Assembly (NCBI GenBank): GCA_900315345.1
Contig: OMYP01000009.1
Location: 1-64,000, forward strand
Source of the DNA: an uncultured Selenomonadales bacterium
Lineage (GTDB): Bacteria; Bacillota; Negativicutes; Acidaminococcales; Acidaminococcaceae
Direction of reading: 5' to 3'
DNA: 64,000 nucleotides
Shown here in pieces: positions 49,043-57,412 of this stretch; positions within the stretch are counted from its first letter, which is position 1, and every line of letters starts with the position of its first letter. Both the position numbers and the translations under genes were made by a program. The notes beneath the pieces are model-generated. The model saw only the letters and a list, made by a program, of their open reading frames with translations. It had not been told where the DNA came from and did not search any database.

Positions 49043-49051
49043 CATGATAGC

Positions 49052-49099
49052 CAAATCGCCCTTACCCTGAAGCAAATCAGAGGGAGGGCGATTTTTTAT
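49052..49099 (+). terminator. Terminator after the CpXC gene
   Basis: Stem AAATCGCCCT/AGGGCGATTT with an inner CCCT/AGGG pairing, followed by a T-run. Confidence 0.8.
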
Positions 49100-49149
49100 G
49101 GGTGTTTGAAATTTTGGAGTGAGAATAAGAGAAACGGAATTTACAGACT

Positions 49150-50244
49150 TTAAATTTTCCCTTCACTTTTCAATTTTGCCACTGCGTCTTCCATGATCTG
49201 CATGCCGTATCGGGCGCCGGTCTGGATGTAGGAATCCATCTGCTGAGTCTTTCCCTCACGGATCAGGTTCCGTAAAGCCGGGGTCACGACCATGATTTCA
49301 AAGGCCGCGGTGCGTTTTCCCCGCTTATCCGGCAACAGCTGCTGAGAAACCACTGCCTGCAGACTCCCTGCCAGCTGGATGCGGATCTGTTTCTGCTGCT
49401 GTTCCGGGAACACGTCGATGATCCTGTTCACCGTTTCCGAAGCGTTACGGGTGTGAAGGGTGGCAAATACCAAATGACCTGTCTCCGCTGCGGTAACCGC
49501 AATGGCTGTGGTCTCTGTATCACGCAGTTCTCCAACCATTATTACATCGGGATCTTCCCGCAGCGCAGCCCTAAGAGCTGTAGCAAAGCTCCTGGAATCA
49601 TATCCGATTTCACGCTGATGAATCAGGCTTTTTACTGATTCAAATTTAAATTCTACCGGGTCTTCCAAGGTGAGGATGTGGGCCGATCTGTTTCTGTTTA
49701 TTTCATTGAGAATCGCAGCCAGCGTAGTGCTTTTCCCTGAACCGGTCACCCCGGTAATCAGCACCAGGCCGCTTTTTAATTCCGCCAGCCTTCGAAGTGC
49801 ATCTGGCATGCGCAGTTCCTGCCAGGAAGGGATTACGTCCGGAATGATACGTATCGCAGCATTCAGAGCTCCCATACTGCGATACATGTTTACACGAAAA
49901 CGAACCCCGGAAGGAAGAGTGTAAGCAAAATCACATTCTCCTGTATCCTTCAGTACAAACCATTGCTTCTCTGTCATAATGGGGCAGAATAATCGCATCA
50001 TCCTGCTTTCATTATCCGGAAAAAGGCTCTGTGTCTCCTCCACAAAAAACCGTACTCCCTGTGACGCGCAGGGTGAGTCAACAATTTTCCAAAAATCTAT
50101 ATTCCCCTGAGCAGTATCTGCCACTTCATACAGAGGTTTTAAATTCCCGTAAATACGGACCAACGGCACAGTGTTTTCACCTATATGCAGATCTGATGCG
50201 TTCACTTTGGCCGCCTGCATCAGAATTTCATCAATCTGCGCCAT
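49150..50244 (-). CDS. pilT: Type IV pilus retraction ATPase PilT-like
   Basis: 364 aa hexameric secretion ATPase. An N-terminal PAS-like domain (about 1-110) begins MAQIDEILMQAAKVNASDLH. The RecA-like core has Walker A GVTGSGKSTT (about residue 165), an Asp box, Walker B GELRDTETT, and the C-terminal AIRIIPDVI and ATLHTRNA motifs of PilT. ATG 50244 has GGGGGTG upstream and lies four bases after the pilB stop. Probably co-transcribed with pilB. Confidence 0.9.
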   Translation of the reverse strand: MAQIDEILMQAAKVNASDLHIGENTVPLVRIYGNLKPLYEVADTAQGNIDFWKIVDSPCASQGVRFFVEETQSLFPDNESRMMRLFCPIMTEKQWFVLKDTGECDFAYTLPSGVRFRVNMYRSMGALNAAIRIIPDVIPSWQELRMPDALRRLAELKSGLVLITGVTGSGKSTTLAAILNEINRNRSAHILTLEDPVEFKFESVKSLIHQREIGYDSRSFATALRAALREDPDVIMVGELRDTETTAIAVTAAETGHLVFATLHTRNASETVNRIIDVFPEQQQKQIRIQLAGSLQAVVSQQLLPDKRGKRTAAFEIMVVTPALRNLIREGKTQQMDSYIQTGARYGMQIMEDAVAKLKSEGKI

Positions 50245-50248
50245 TCTG

Positions 50249-51448
50249 TCACACCCCCAGCACACGAATGATTTCCTGTACAGACGTAACGCCTTCCAGT
50301 ACCTTACGCAGGCCTGCTTCCCTCAGTGTAAGCAGGTCCGGAAACGCTTCTCTCACTATGTCGCGAAGCACTGCTTCTGAAGCCTGATCTGCGATTTTTT
50401 CCTTCAGCACGGAAGTCACCGGAAGGATTTCATGAATTGCAGTCCGCCCCCGGTATCCCGAGTGATGGCATTCTTCACATCCCCATTCCCGGTAAAAGCC
50501 CGATACATCTTTCTCCACCTGTCCGGAAAGATATACCTTTTCCCAGTCTTCTCTGCCGGCAACATATTTTCGTTTACAGTGGATGCAAAGCTTCCGAATC
50601 AGTCGCTGGGCCACAACACCCCGCAAAGCCGAAGCAAGAAGAAAAGGTTCGACCCCCATTTCCGTAAGGCGCGTAATCGCCCCTGCCGCCGTATTCGTGT
50701 GAAGGGTGCTGAACACCAGATGCCCCGTAAGGGCCGCCTGAATACTGATTGCCGCTGTCTCCCTGTCCCGGATTTCACCAATCATGATAATATTGGGATC
50801 TTGCCTCAAAATAGCCCTGAGACCACCGGCAAAAGTCATCCCCGCTTTTGTATTCACCGCTACCTGGTTCATTCCCGCAAAGCGGTATTCAACCGGATCT
50901 TCAATAGTTACGATATTCCTGTCTGGCCCGTTCAGCTCCTGCAGCGTGGCGTAAAGAGTAGTAGTTTTCCCGCTGCCTGTAGGACCGGTCAGCAGAATAA
51001 GGCCATAGGGTGCCCGATACATAGTGCGGTAATGCAACAGGTTTTCCGGCGTAAACCCCATTTCTTCCAAGGACAGCTTTCCTGCCTGGGAAGCCAAAAT
51101 TCGCACTACCAGAGATTCCCCGGAAATCGTCGGCAGGGAGGAAAGGCGCAGGTCGATTTCCTTTCCTTTCCAGGTGACCTGGGCCCGCCCGTCCTGAGGC
51201 ACTCTTTTTTCTGCAATATCCATGCCTGCCATCAGCTTCAGGCAGGATACCAAAGCCCCATGCCGTTCAGCCGGTATGTTTTTTTGCTCCTGCTGCAATA
51301 CACCATCTATCCGATATCGGATACGGCAAAACCGTTCACCGGGTTCCAGGTGGATATCGCTGGCATTTTTTTCCAGCCCCCCGGTAATGATGGAATCCAG
51401 CAGACGCAAAACCGGCGCGTCTTCGATTTTCAATTGGTACTGTAACAA
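50249..51448 (-). CDS. pilB: Pilus/type II secretion assembly ATPase PilB/GspE-like, short form
   Basis: 399 aa, about 160 shorter than typical PilB: the N-terminal N1 domain is missing and the protein starts near the N2 region (KNASDIHLEP). The core is intact: Walker A GPTGSGKTTTLYA, ITIEDPVEYR-like Asp box, Walker B GEIRDRETA, and a four-Cys zinc module (CIHC, CEEC). TTG 51448 with AAGGAG eight bases upstream. Platform protein pilC and pilins are not in the window, so this may be a split locus. Confidence 0.88.
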   Translation of the reverse strand: MLQYQLKIEDAPVLRLLDSIITGGLEKNASDIHLEPGERFCRIRYRIDGVLQQEQKNIPAERHGALVSCLKLMAGMDIAEKRVPQDGRAQVTWKGKEIDLRLSSLPTISGESLVVRILASQAGKLSLEEMGFTPENLLHYRTMYRAPYGLILLTGPTGSGKTTTLYATLQELNGPDRNIVTIEDPVEYRFAGMNQVAVNTKAGMTFAGGLRAILRQDPNIIMIGEIRDRETAAISIQAALTGHLVFSTLHTNTAAGAITRLTEMGVEPFLLASALRGVVAQRLIRKLCIHCKRKYVAGREDWEKVYLSGQVEKDVSGFYREWGCEECHHSGYRGRTAIHEILPVTSVLKEKIADQASEAVLRDIVREAFPDLLTLREAGLRKVLEGVTSVQEIIRVLGV

Positions 51449-51800
51449 TAAATCATCTCCTTATAATTATTATTTTCTTTGCATACAAAAGCCTCGCCCT
51501 GCATATAAATTTTAAGGAAAATATACGCTTCGCTTATTACGTTTTCTTTGCGTTTCGTAAAAACGTATTTACTCAGCGCTTTCTTAAAATTTTCTACGCC
51601 GAATGCGACTTTTCTGTAATTCCAAAGTTTAAAATGATTCTAACAAAACCCCGTTAAAAAAACTTTGAACTTTTCATGAACTTCTTTTGCAGGAACTTTT
51701 TTTCTCGAACTTCCCGTTGTATAATTAAAATGTTTATGCAAGAAACAACAAAAATGTACGGTATTCAGGCATTGCGTGCGCAGCATCAAGGAGGATGCGC
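51449..51800. promoter_or_regulatory. Divergent pilus control region with long hairpin and direct repeats
   Basis: 352 bp without a gene. A long imperfect palindrome (about 51505-51600) has arms AAATTTTAAGGAAA and TTTCTTAAAATTTT with inner ACGTTTT/AAAACGT. Four direct GAACTT repeats (51667, 51678, 51693, 51707) lead to a TATAAT (51720-51725) on plus, before the PilP-like gene. Their regulator is unknown. Confidence 0.5.
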
Positions 51801-52496
51801 ATGCAAGGTATATTGCCATTAAAACAATTATTTACATGGGCGTGGACAGCCATTCTGGTTTTTTCCTTTTGTACAGCAGGATGCCACCCTCTTGAGGATG
51901 CGGTTCCCCTGCCGCAGGCAACTGTAAAAAACGAAAAATCCAATACCGTTCCCGTAACCGTAGTATCTGAAATTGGCTATAGTATTGCCAGAAGTAAGAA
52001 CGGAAGCCTTAAAAAATCGCCAGAGACATCATCCGAAAGGGATGCCTCTGGTATTTTATTGCCTGAAAACGATAACGCTTCGATTCCATTAAGAGATCCC
52101 TTCGCCCTGCCGTTGAGATTTCAGCAAATGCATTCTGCAACTATTGTCCAAAAACTCGACGAAAACAAAAGCTCTGCTATGAAAACTTTTTCGCAAAGTA
52201 TTCCGTTATCAGGCAGAACGGAAACGATTTCAACTCCACAGACCGCTACATTTTTGCAGGATTCCATTTGCAGAAAATCTGTTGTCCCCTCTTTCAGACC
52301 GGTCATTTCCGGAATAATTGGCAACGGGAAGGAAAAGTTTGCCCTGCTGCGCTGGCAGAACAAACAGGGAATTTTCCGGCGCGGCGAAACGTTGGAAAAT
52401 GCATTTTACATTACGGAAATAACTGACTCAACAGTATCTTTTTCCCCGTTAGATAAAAGTTATGGAAAAGACAGCTTCACGCTAACATTATTTTGA
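51801..52496 (+). CDS. PilP-like pilus lipoprotein
   Basis: 231 aa. N-terminal signal with CTAGC, a probable lipoprotein site, near residue 29. A long low-complexity Ser/Thr/Lys stretch (about 30-160) contains the D-P-F motif seen in PilP (RDPFALPL). The C-terminal domain (about 170-231), with ISGIIGNGKEKFALLRWQNK and GIFRRGETLENAF, resembles the beta-sandwich of PilP/GspC that links the inner-membrane ring to the secretin. ATG 51801 has AAGGAGG six bases upstream. Directly upstream of the secretin gene. Confidence 0.65.
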   Translation: MQGILPLKQLFTWAWTAILVFSFCTAGCHPLEDAVPLPQATVKNEKSNTVPVTVVSEIGYSIARSKNGSLKKSPETSSERDASGILLPENDNASIPLRDPFALPLRFQQMHSATIVQKLDENKSSAMKTFSQSIPLSGRTETISTPQTATFLQDSICRKSVVPSFRPVISGIIGNGKEKFALLRWQNKQGIFRRGETLENAFYITEITDSTVSFSPLDKSYGKDSFTLTLF

Positions 52497-52515
52497 TAAA
52501 CAAGGAGGTATCCTA

Positions 52516-53988
52516 TTGAACACAATTCATTCTGAAAAAGTTCTGAAACGAATTAAAAATTTTCAGCAGACAAAAATACAAAAGCAGCTAAAAACGAAGC
52601 ATGAATTAAATAAAACATATCGTAAATTACTTATTCTTTTCCTTATGCTATTTTGCTTTTCTTTTTTTAAAACTGCCGGGGCAGCAACAACAGCAAATGA
52701 AACCATTCCTGTATCATTCGAAAATACCGTAACTGCATACCACTCTGATGTTATGAACGACACTGCCATATCTTCTGCAACAGACTGTGTTTCTTCAATC
52801 CCCATAACACAGTCAGCTCCCTGTACCGACACCGATATCTCCCTTTCCTTTTGCAACGCCTCCTTACAGGAAGTGGCTGCAGCCTTAACAAAGCTGTCCG
52901 GGAAGAATATCGTAGCGGATTCAAAAATCGCCGAACCGATTACACTGACCCTGCGCAACGTTTCCCCCGACACTGCGCTGGAAACGGTAACCGCTTCACA
53001 GGGTCTGTCCTACAGGGAACAGGACGGGGTCATCCTGATTTCAAAAGACGATCTGTTAAAAAAACAGTCCGCCGGATTTTACACCTTCCTTCTCCAATAT
53101 ATCCGTGCAGAAGAACTGCAGAAGACCCTGGCGCCCATCCTGAACGGCGGAAAGATTTCGGCGGACCCCGGCAGCAACAGCCTGCTCTTTAACGGCAGCC
53201 CGGCAGAAGCCAGAAAAATCAGGGAAATGTTACAGCAGTTAGATGTCGCTTCACAACAGGTTACCCTGAAAGCCAAAATCATTTCTATCGAACGGTCCGA
53301 AGAAAAAAAGTTAGGACTGCAGTGGAACTGGGACACCCTTCCCCAATACGCGCTAACTGGCAGCAATGATAGGGCCAACGGAAAATCAGAAAGTAAGAAT
53401 GCTTTCTCCGATCATCTGGGACATTTGCGTCTCTGGAACGGGACCCGGGCTCAGTTCCGTTTCACCGCTACCCTGAACGCCCTGGTCACCAGCGGAAAAG
53501 CAAAAGTGCTGGCCACCCCCAGCCTGATCACGCTGCCGGGAAAGGAAGCCAGCATCTTTATTGGAAGCCATATTCCGGTTATCACAGAAAAACACAACAA
53601 CGGTGAATCCACCTACTCTACGGAATATGTGGACGCGGGCATCAAGCTTACCTACACCCCCATCGTCAGCAAGGATGGGTTCATTACCTCCAGGGTCCAT
53701 ACGGAAGTAAGCACCCCTACCCTGATCAGCGAACTGAAAAATTACCGTATCAACAGCCGCACCGCGGATACCAACGTGCGCATGCGCAACGGAGAAACAC
53801 TGGTCATCGGCGGGCTCATCAGCGAAGAAGAACAGAAACAACTGCAGCAGATTCCCTTCCTCTCCAAGATTCCCCTGTTAGGGGAACTTTTCAAAAACAG
53901 ATATAAAAGCAAAAGCAAGACGGAGGTCATCATGCTCCTTACCCCCTATCTCTCTGAACCGGGTAAATCCCCGGCCATTTACGAATAA
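52516..53988 (+). CDS. pilQ: Secretin (PilQ/GspD family)
   Basis: 490 aa outer-membrane pore. A basic N-terminus and hydrophobic segment (about 38-55, ending TAGAA) form the signal. Residues about 105-165 are an STN-type domain, followed by a short-domain region (about 170-235) and the secretin core (about 245-480) with VLATPSLITLPGKEASIFIG and the C-terminal NGETLVIGGLISEEE and VIMLLTPYL blocks. TTG 52516 is the start, with AAGGAGG seven bases upstream. AMIN domains common in PilQ are absent. Co-transcribed with the PilP-like gene. Confidence 0.9.
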   Translation: MNTIHSEKVLKRIKNFQQTKIQKQLKTKHELNKTYRKLLILFLMLFCFSFFKTAGAATTANETIPVSFENTVTAYHSDVMNDTAISSATDCVSSIPITQSAPCTDTDISLSFCNASLQEVAAALTKLSGKNIVADSKIAEPITLTLRNVSPDTALETVTASQGLSYREQDGVILISKDDLLKKQSAGFYTFLLQYIRAEELQKTLAPILNGGKISADPGSNSLLFNGSPAEARKIREMLQQLDVASQQVTLKAKIISIERSEEKKLGLQWNWDTLPQYALTGSNDRANGKSESKNAFSDHLGHLRLWNGTRAQFRFTATLNALVTSGKAKVLATPSLITLPGKEASIFIGSHIPVITEKHNNGESTYSTEYVDAGIKLTYTPIVSKDGFITSRVHTEVSTPTLISELKNYRINSRTADTNVRMRNGETLVIGGLISEEEQKQLQQIPFLSKIPLLGELFKNRYKSKSKTEVIMLLTPYLSEPGKSPAIYE

Positions 53989-54020
53989 CACAGGGTTCGC
54001 GCCTCATAGTCTTCCCTTGC

Positions 54021-55514
54021 TTATTTCCGTTTCTTAAGCACTTTCATCAGAATGGGCGAGAAAGAGGACAAAATGCACAGGGCGATCAGGATCCAGCATA
54101 TGGGGGTGCTGAACAGGATGCTGATGTCGTTGCTTGACAGGGTCAGGCTGCGGCGCAGGCCCCGTTCGCCAATGGGTCCCAGAATCAGCGCCAGCACCAC
54201 TGCCGCCGTATTCAGGTCCAATTTCCGCATCAGGTAGCCGAACAAGCCGAACAGGAACATGATCCCCACTTCCACGAAGCTGTTGTTGATGGCAAAGGAA
54301 CCTACCACGCACAGCACAAACACGCAGGGAATCAAAATCGCGTCAGACAGGCGCGAGATGTGGGCAAACAGGCGGCAGCCTCCCAGGCCGATCAGCAGCA
54401 TGAAAAACTGGGTGATGACAAAGCCTGCGAAAAAGGTATAGGTCATGTCCGCGTATTTGGTAAACAGCTCCGGGCCGGGCTGCAGGCCCTGGATGATGAG
54501 GCCTCCCATCAGCACGGCGGTTACCGATTCCCCGGGAATGCCAAGGGTCAGCGTAGGGATCAGGGAGCCGCCGGTTACCGCGTTATTGGCCGCTTCCGAT
54601 GCGGCCACCCCTTCAATGGAACCCTTGCCGAACTCGTCTTTCCGTCTGGAAAATTTTTTTGCGGTATCGTATCCCAGGAAACAGGCAATGGAAGCGCCGG
54701 CGCCGGGCAGGATGCCGATGATGTTCCCGATGAGCCAGGAACGGATCACATGGGGGAAGATCTGGGCCAGCTCTTTGGCCTTCAGGAACACGGAGTCTTC
54801 AAAGTCGATCACGTTGCCCCGTTCCTTGATGGCCTTTTCAATCAGTATGAACACCTGGGACATGGAGAACAGTCCGATCATGGCGCAGGTCACGTTGATG
54901 CCGTTATACAGTGCGTCGATACCGAACATGTACCGCTCCACCCCTTCCATGGGATCCATGCCGATGGTCGACAGCACCAGGCCGAAGGCGCCGGACATAA
55001 GGCCCTTGACCATGGATCCGGAAGTAACCCCCGCAATGATAGTAAGGCCGAACAGGGCCAGCCAGAAATATTCCGGGCTGCCGAACTTCATGGCCAGCTG
55101 GGCCAGGGCCGGGGCAAAAAAGTACAGGGAAATACAGCTGAGCAGCCCCCCGAAGAAAGAGGCAGTGCAGGCGGTGCCCAGCGCCTTGCCCGCTTTGCCC
55201 TTCAGGGTCAGCTGGTAGCCGTCAATAGCCGTAGCCGCCGAAGCCGGCGTGCCGGGCGTGTGGATCAGGATGGCGGAAATGGATCCGCCGAAAATGGCGC
55301 CGCAGTAAATGGCGCCTAACATGATCAGGCCTGTCTCCGGTTTCATGCCGAAGGTCAGGGGCAGCAGCAGCGCAACGCCCATGGCCGCCGACAGGCCCGG
55401 CATACAGCCTACTACGATACCGATGGTCACGCCCAGGATCATCATGCCCATGTTCATGGGCGAAAACACATTCAGAAAACCGGCGGCCATCAATCCTAAT
55501 GTATTCACATCCAT
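54021..55514 (-). CDS. tctA: Tripartite tricarboxylate transporter, large membrane subunit TctA
   Basis: 497 aa, about 11-12 membrane helices; the main permease of the TTT system. Family blocks include GCMPGLSAAMGVALLLP, GAIYCGAIFGGSISAIL, TPGTPASAATAIDGY and the late GIPGESVTAVLMGGL. ATG 55514 with GGGAGG upstream. Last of tctC-tctB-tctA. In Acidaminococcaceae such transporters could carry citrate or aconitate, but the ligand is not shown by the sequence. Confidence 0.94.
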   Translation of the reverse strand: MDVNTLGLMAAGFLNVFSPMNMGMMILGVTIGIVVGCMPGLSAAMGVALLLPLTFGMKPETGLIMLGAIYCGAIFGGSISAILIHTPGTPASAATAIDGYQLTLKGKAGKALGTACTASFFGGLLSCISLYFFAPALAQLAMKFGSPEYFWLALFGLTIIAGVTSGSMVKGLMSGAFGLVLSTIGMDPMEGVERYMFGIDALYNGINVTCAMIGLFSMSQVFILIEKAIKERGNVIDFEDSVFLKAKELAQIFPHVIRSWLIGNIIGILPGAGASIACFLGYDTAKKFSRRKDEFGKGSIEGVAASEAANNAVTGGSLIPTLTLGIPGESVTAVLMGGLIIQGLQPGPELFTKYADMTYTFFAGFVITQFFMLLIGLGGCRLFAHISRLSDAILIPCVFVLCVVGSFAINNSFVEVGIMFLFGLFGYLMRKLDLNTAAVVLALILGPIGERGLRRSLTLSSNDISILFSTPICWILIALCILSSFSPILMKVLKKRK

Positions 55515-55532
55515 ATGTAACAGCCTCCCGTC

Positions 55533-55991
55533 TTATAAGAATTCGCCCAGTATTTCACCTTTGGGCAGGGGCACGTTCAGGAACCAGCCGAAGGTAAAAT
55601 AGGTCAGGGCCAGCATGACGATCAGTACCAGCACTACATGCTTTTTGGGAATTTTGAAATAGTGCAGGCAAAACAGGATATAGATCAGAGAGGCCAGGTA
55701 AAAGCCGAAAAAGTGCATCAGCACGAAAAAGCCCAGGAAGGCCGCGAACATGGTCCAAAACTGTTTTGGCAGGAAGCCTTTAAAGGTTTCCGGAACATCA
55801 TTGACAACGCATCGGTTTTTTAAATACTGCTGCGCCATATCCCACAACCGGACGGTGGTAAGCAGGAACAGAAGCCCGATGACAAAATGGGGATAATGGC
55901 GGGCGCCTTCCGGGAATTTCTGGGTCTCGTGCTGGAAAAAGGCGCAGAACAGGTACATGAAGATACAGATATAAAGATCGGTCCTTTTCAT
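55533..55991 (-). CDS. tctB: Tripartite tricarboxylate transporter, small membrane subunit TctB
   Basis: 152 aa with four predicted membrane helices and the TctB-like KFPEGARHYPHFVIG region. ATG 55991 is preferred with GAGG upstream; TTG 56000 overlaps that site. 18 bases before tctA. Confidence 0.88.
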   Translation of the reverse strand: MKRTDLYICIFMYLFCAFFQHETQKFPEGARHYPHFVIGLLFLLTTVRLWDMAQQYLKNRCVVNDVPETFKGFLPKQFWTMFAAFLGFFVLMHFFGFYLASLIYILFCLHYFKIPKKHVVLVLIVMLALTYFTFGWFLNVPLPKGEILGEFL

Positions 55992-56096
55992 AAGAAGCAA
56001 CCTCGCGATTGAATTTACAGACAGTCATAAAGGAAGCCGGTCTGAAGCAGCCGTCCTACAGGCAGCCGCCTCAGCCGGCTTAATTCTTTTACGGTA

Positions 56097-56154
56097 CCGC
56101 CGCAAACGGCGGAGAGAAGATCTTCCGGCCCGCGGATTTCTTGCGGCCGCGGGC
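56097..56154 (-). promoter_or_regulatory. Two GC-rich hairpins between tctC and tctB
   Basis: An 8-bp stem GCCCGCGG/CCGCGGGC (56128-56154) lies seven bases after the tctC stop, followed by CCGCCGCAAACGGCGG (56097-56112). No U-run, so they look like mRNA-protecting or partial-termination structures that keep the binding protein more abundant than the membrane subunits. Confidence 0.55.
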
Positions 56155-56160
56155 TACTGA

Positions 56161-57165
56161 TTATTTATCATACAGTTTGGTAACTACGTTCTTGCAGAAA
56201 TCCATCTGTTCGGCAATCAAAGCGGCCAGGGCCTTGCTGTCTTTGTAATCGGTAGCCATGCCGGCTTTTTCATGGGCTTCCTTAACCTTCGGGTCGTCCA
56301 TGGTCTTCTTCATAGCGGTTTCATAGAATTTTATAATATTTTCCGGAGTGCCTTTGGGAGCTACCAGAGCCCGGGCAGAGCCGTACCATTTGTTATAGTA
56401 TCCCAGTTCGCCCAGAGTAGGAACGTCTTTCAGCAACGGATCCCGTTTTTCGGCAAACAGGCCCAGTACCCGCAGTTCCGCCTTGTCGCCGTTGATCAGT
56501 TTGGCAATGTCGGCAACCTTGGCACAGGAGAAATCCACTTCTCCCTGGCGCAGGGCCAGCAGCTGGTCGGCGGTTCCGCCGTAAGGAACAGCCTTATACT
56601 GGAATTTGGCAGACTGTGCCAGCAGCTGGGCGGCAGTATGGTTGGAAGCTTTTACACCGTTGGTGGAAGCTTTCAGCTCGCCCGGTTTCGCCTGGGCATC
56701 AGCTACCAGTTCTTTCAGTGTCTTCCATTTCGCGTCTTTCTTAACTACAACAACGCCGGTCTCCGTCAGGTGGTTGCAGATGGGGACAACGCTCTTGTCG
56801 TCAAAGGGCGCGTTGGGCTGGATCGCCAGAGTTGTATAAGTAGGAAGGTTGATGAAACCAATGGTATATCCATCCGGTTTAGCCTTGGTCAGCTCGGTCC
56901 AGCCGATCTTGCCGTCGGCGCCAGGCTTGTTTTCGATGACCATGGTCTGGCCTACGTAGGGCTTGGCATTGTTCAGCAGCAGGCGGGCGCCTGTATCCGT
57001 GCCGGAACCGGCCTTATAGGCAATGATGACCTTCACATCCTTTGTGGGTTTCCAGTCTTTGCCGGCATCAGCGGCCTTCTTGTCGCCACCGCCGCCTCCG
57101 CAACCCGTCATCAGCACGGTTGCCGCCAGCATCAGGGACCCTGCTACAGCAAGAATTTTTTTCAT
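56161..57165 (-). CDS. tctC: Tripartite tricarboxylate transporter substrate-binding lipoprotein TctC
   Basis: 334 aa periplasmic binding protein (Bug family). Signal peptide with lipobox-like LMTGC (Cys near 24) and a glycine stretch. Bug-family features are VIIAYKAGSGTDTGARLL, ENKPGADGKIGWTELTKAKPDG and PYGGTADQLLALRQGEVDF. GGAGGAG precedes ATG 57165. First gene of the tct operon. Confidence 0.94.
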   Translation of the reverse strand: MKKILAVAGSLMLAATVLMTGCGGGGGDKKAADAGKDWKPTKDVKVIIAYKAGSGTDTGARLLLNNAKPYVGQTMVIENKPGADGKIGWTELTKAKPDGYTIGFINLPTYTTLAIQPNAPFDDKSVVPICNHLTETGVVVVKKDAKWKTLKELVADAQAKPGELKASTNGVKASNHTAAQLLAQSAKFQYKAVPYGGTADQLLALRQGEVDFSCAKVADIAKLINGDKAELRVLGLFAEKRDPLLKDVPTLGELGYYNKWYGSARALVAPKGTPENIIKFYETAMKKTMDDPKVKEAHEKAGMATDYKDSKALAALIAEQMDFCKNVVTKLYDK

Positions 57166-57317
57166 GAGTTTCTCCTCCTTCGTGGCATTTAATTTTACGG
57201 AATAATAGGACTCATCCCAAACCGAAAAAATTAACGGAATGAGCGCCAATTACCTGTATAACCTATAATTTACTATACTACAACTCCAAAAAACATTCAA
57301 GAATATTTCATCTTATA

Positions 57318-57378
57318 TATAAAAAGAAAACGCGCCCGCATTTTCCAAATGAAAAGGAAAAGAGAACGCGTTGAAATT
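57318..57378 (-). terminator. Candidate terminator of the exported PLP enzyme gene
   Basis: On minus, AACGCGTTCTC pairs imperfectly with GGGCGCGTTTTC, followed by TTTTTAT. It separates this gene from tctC. Confidence 0.6.
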
Positions 57379-57412
57379 TTGCCCGATAGAGCCAACGGAA
57401 CCACTGCCCTAT

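Noticed and set aside
54360..55319. 319-residue open frame on plus opposite tctA
   Set aside because: Antisense to intact tctA; His/Gln/Gly-rich product without a motif.
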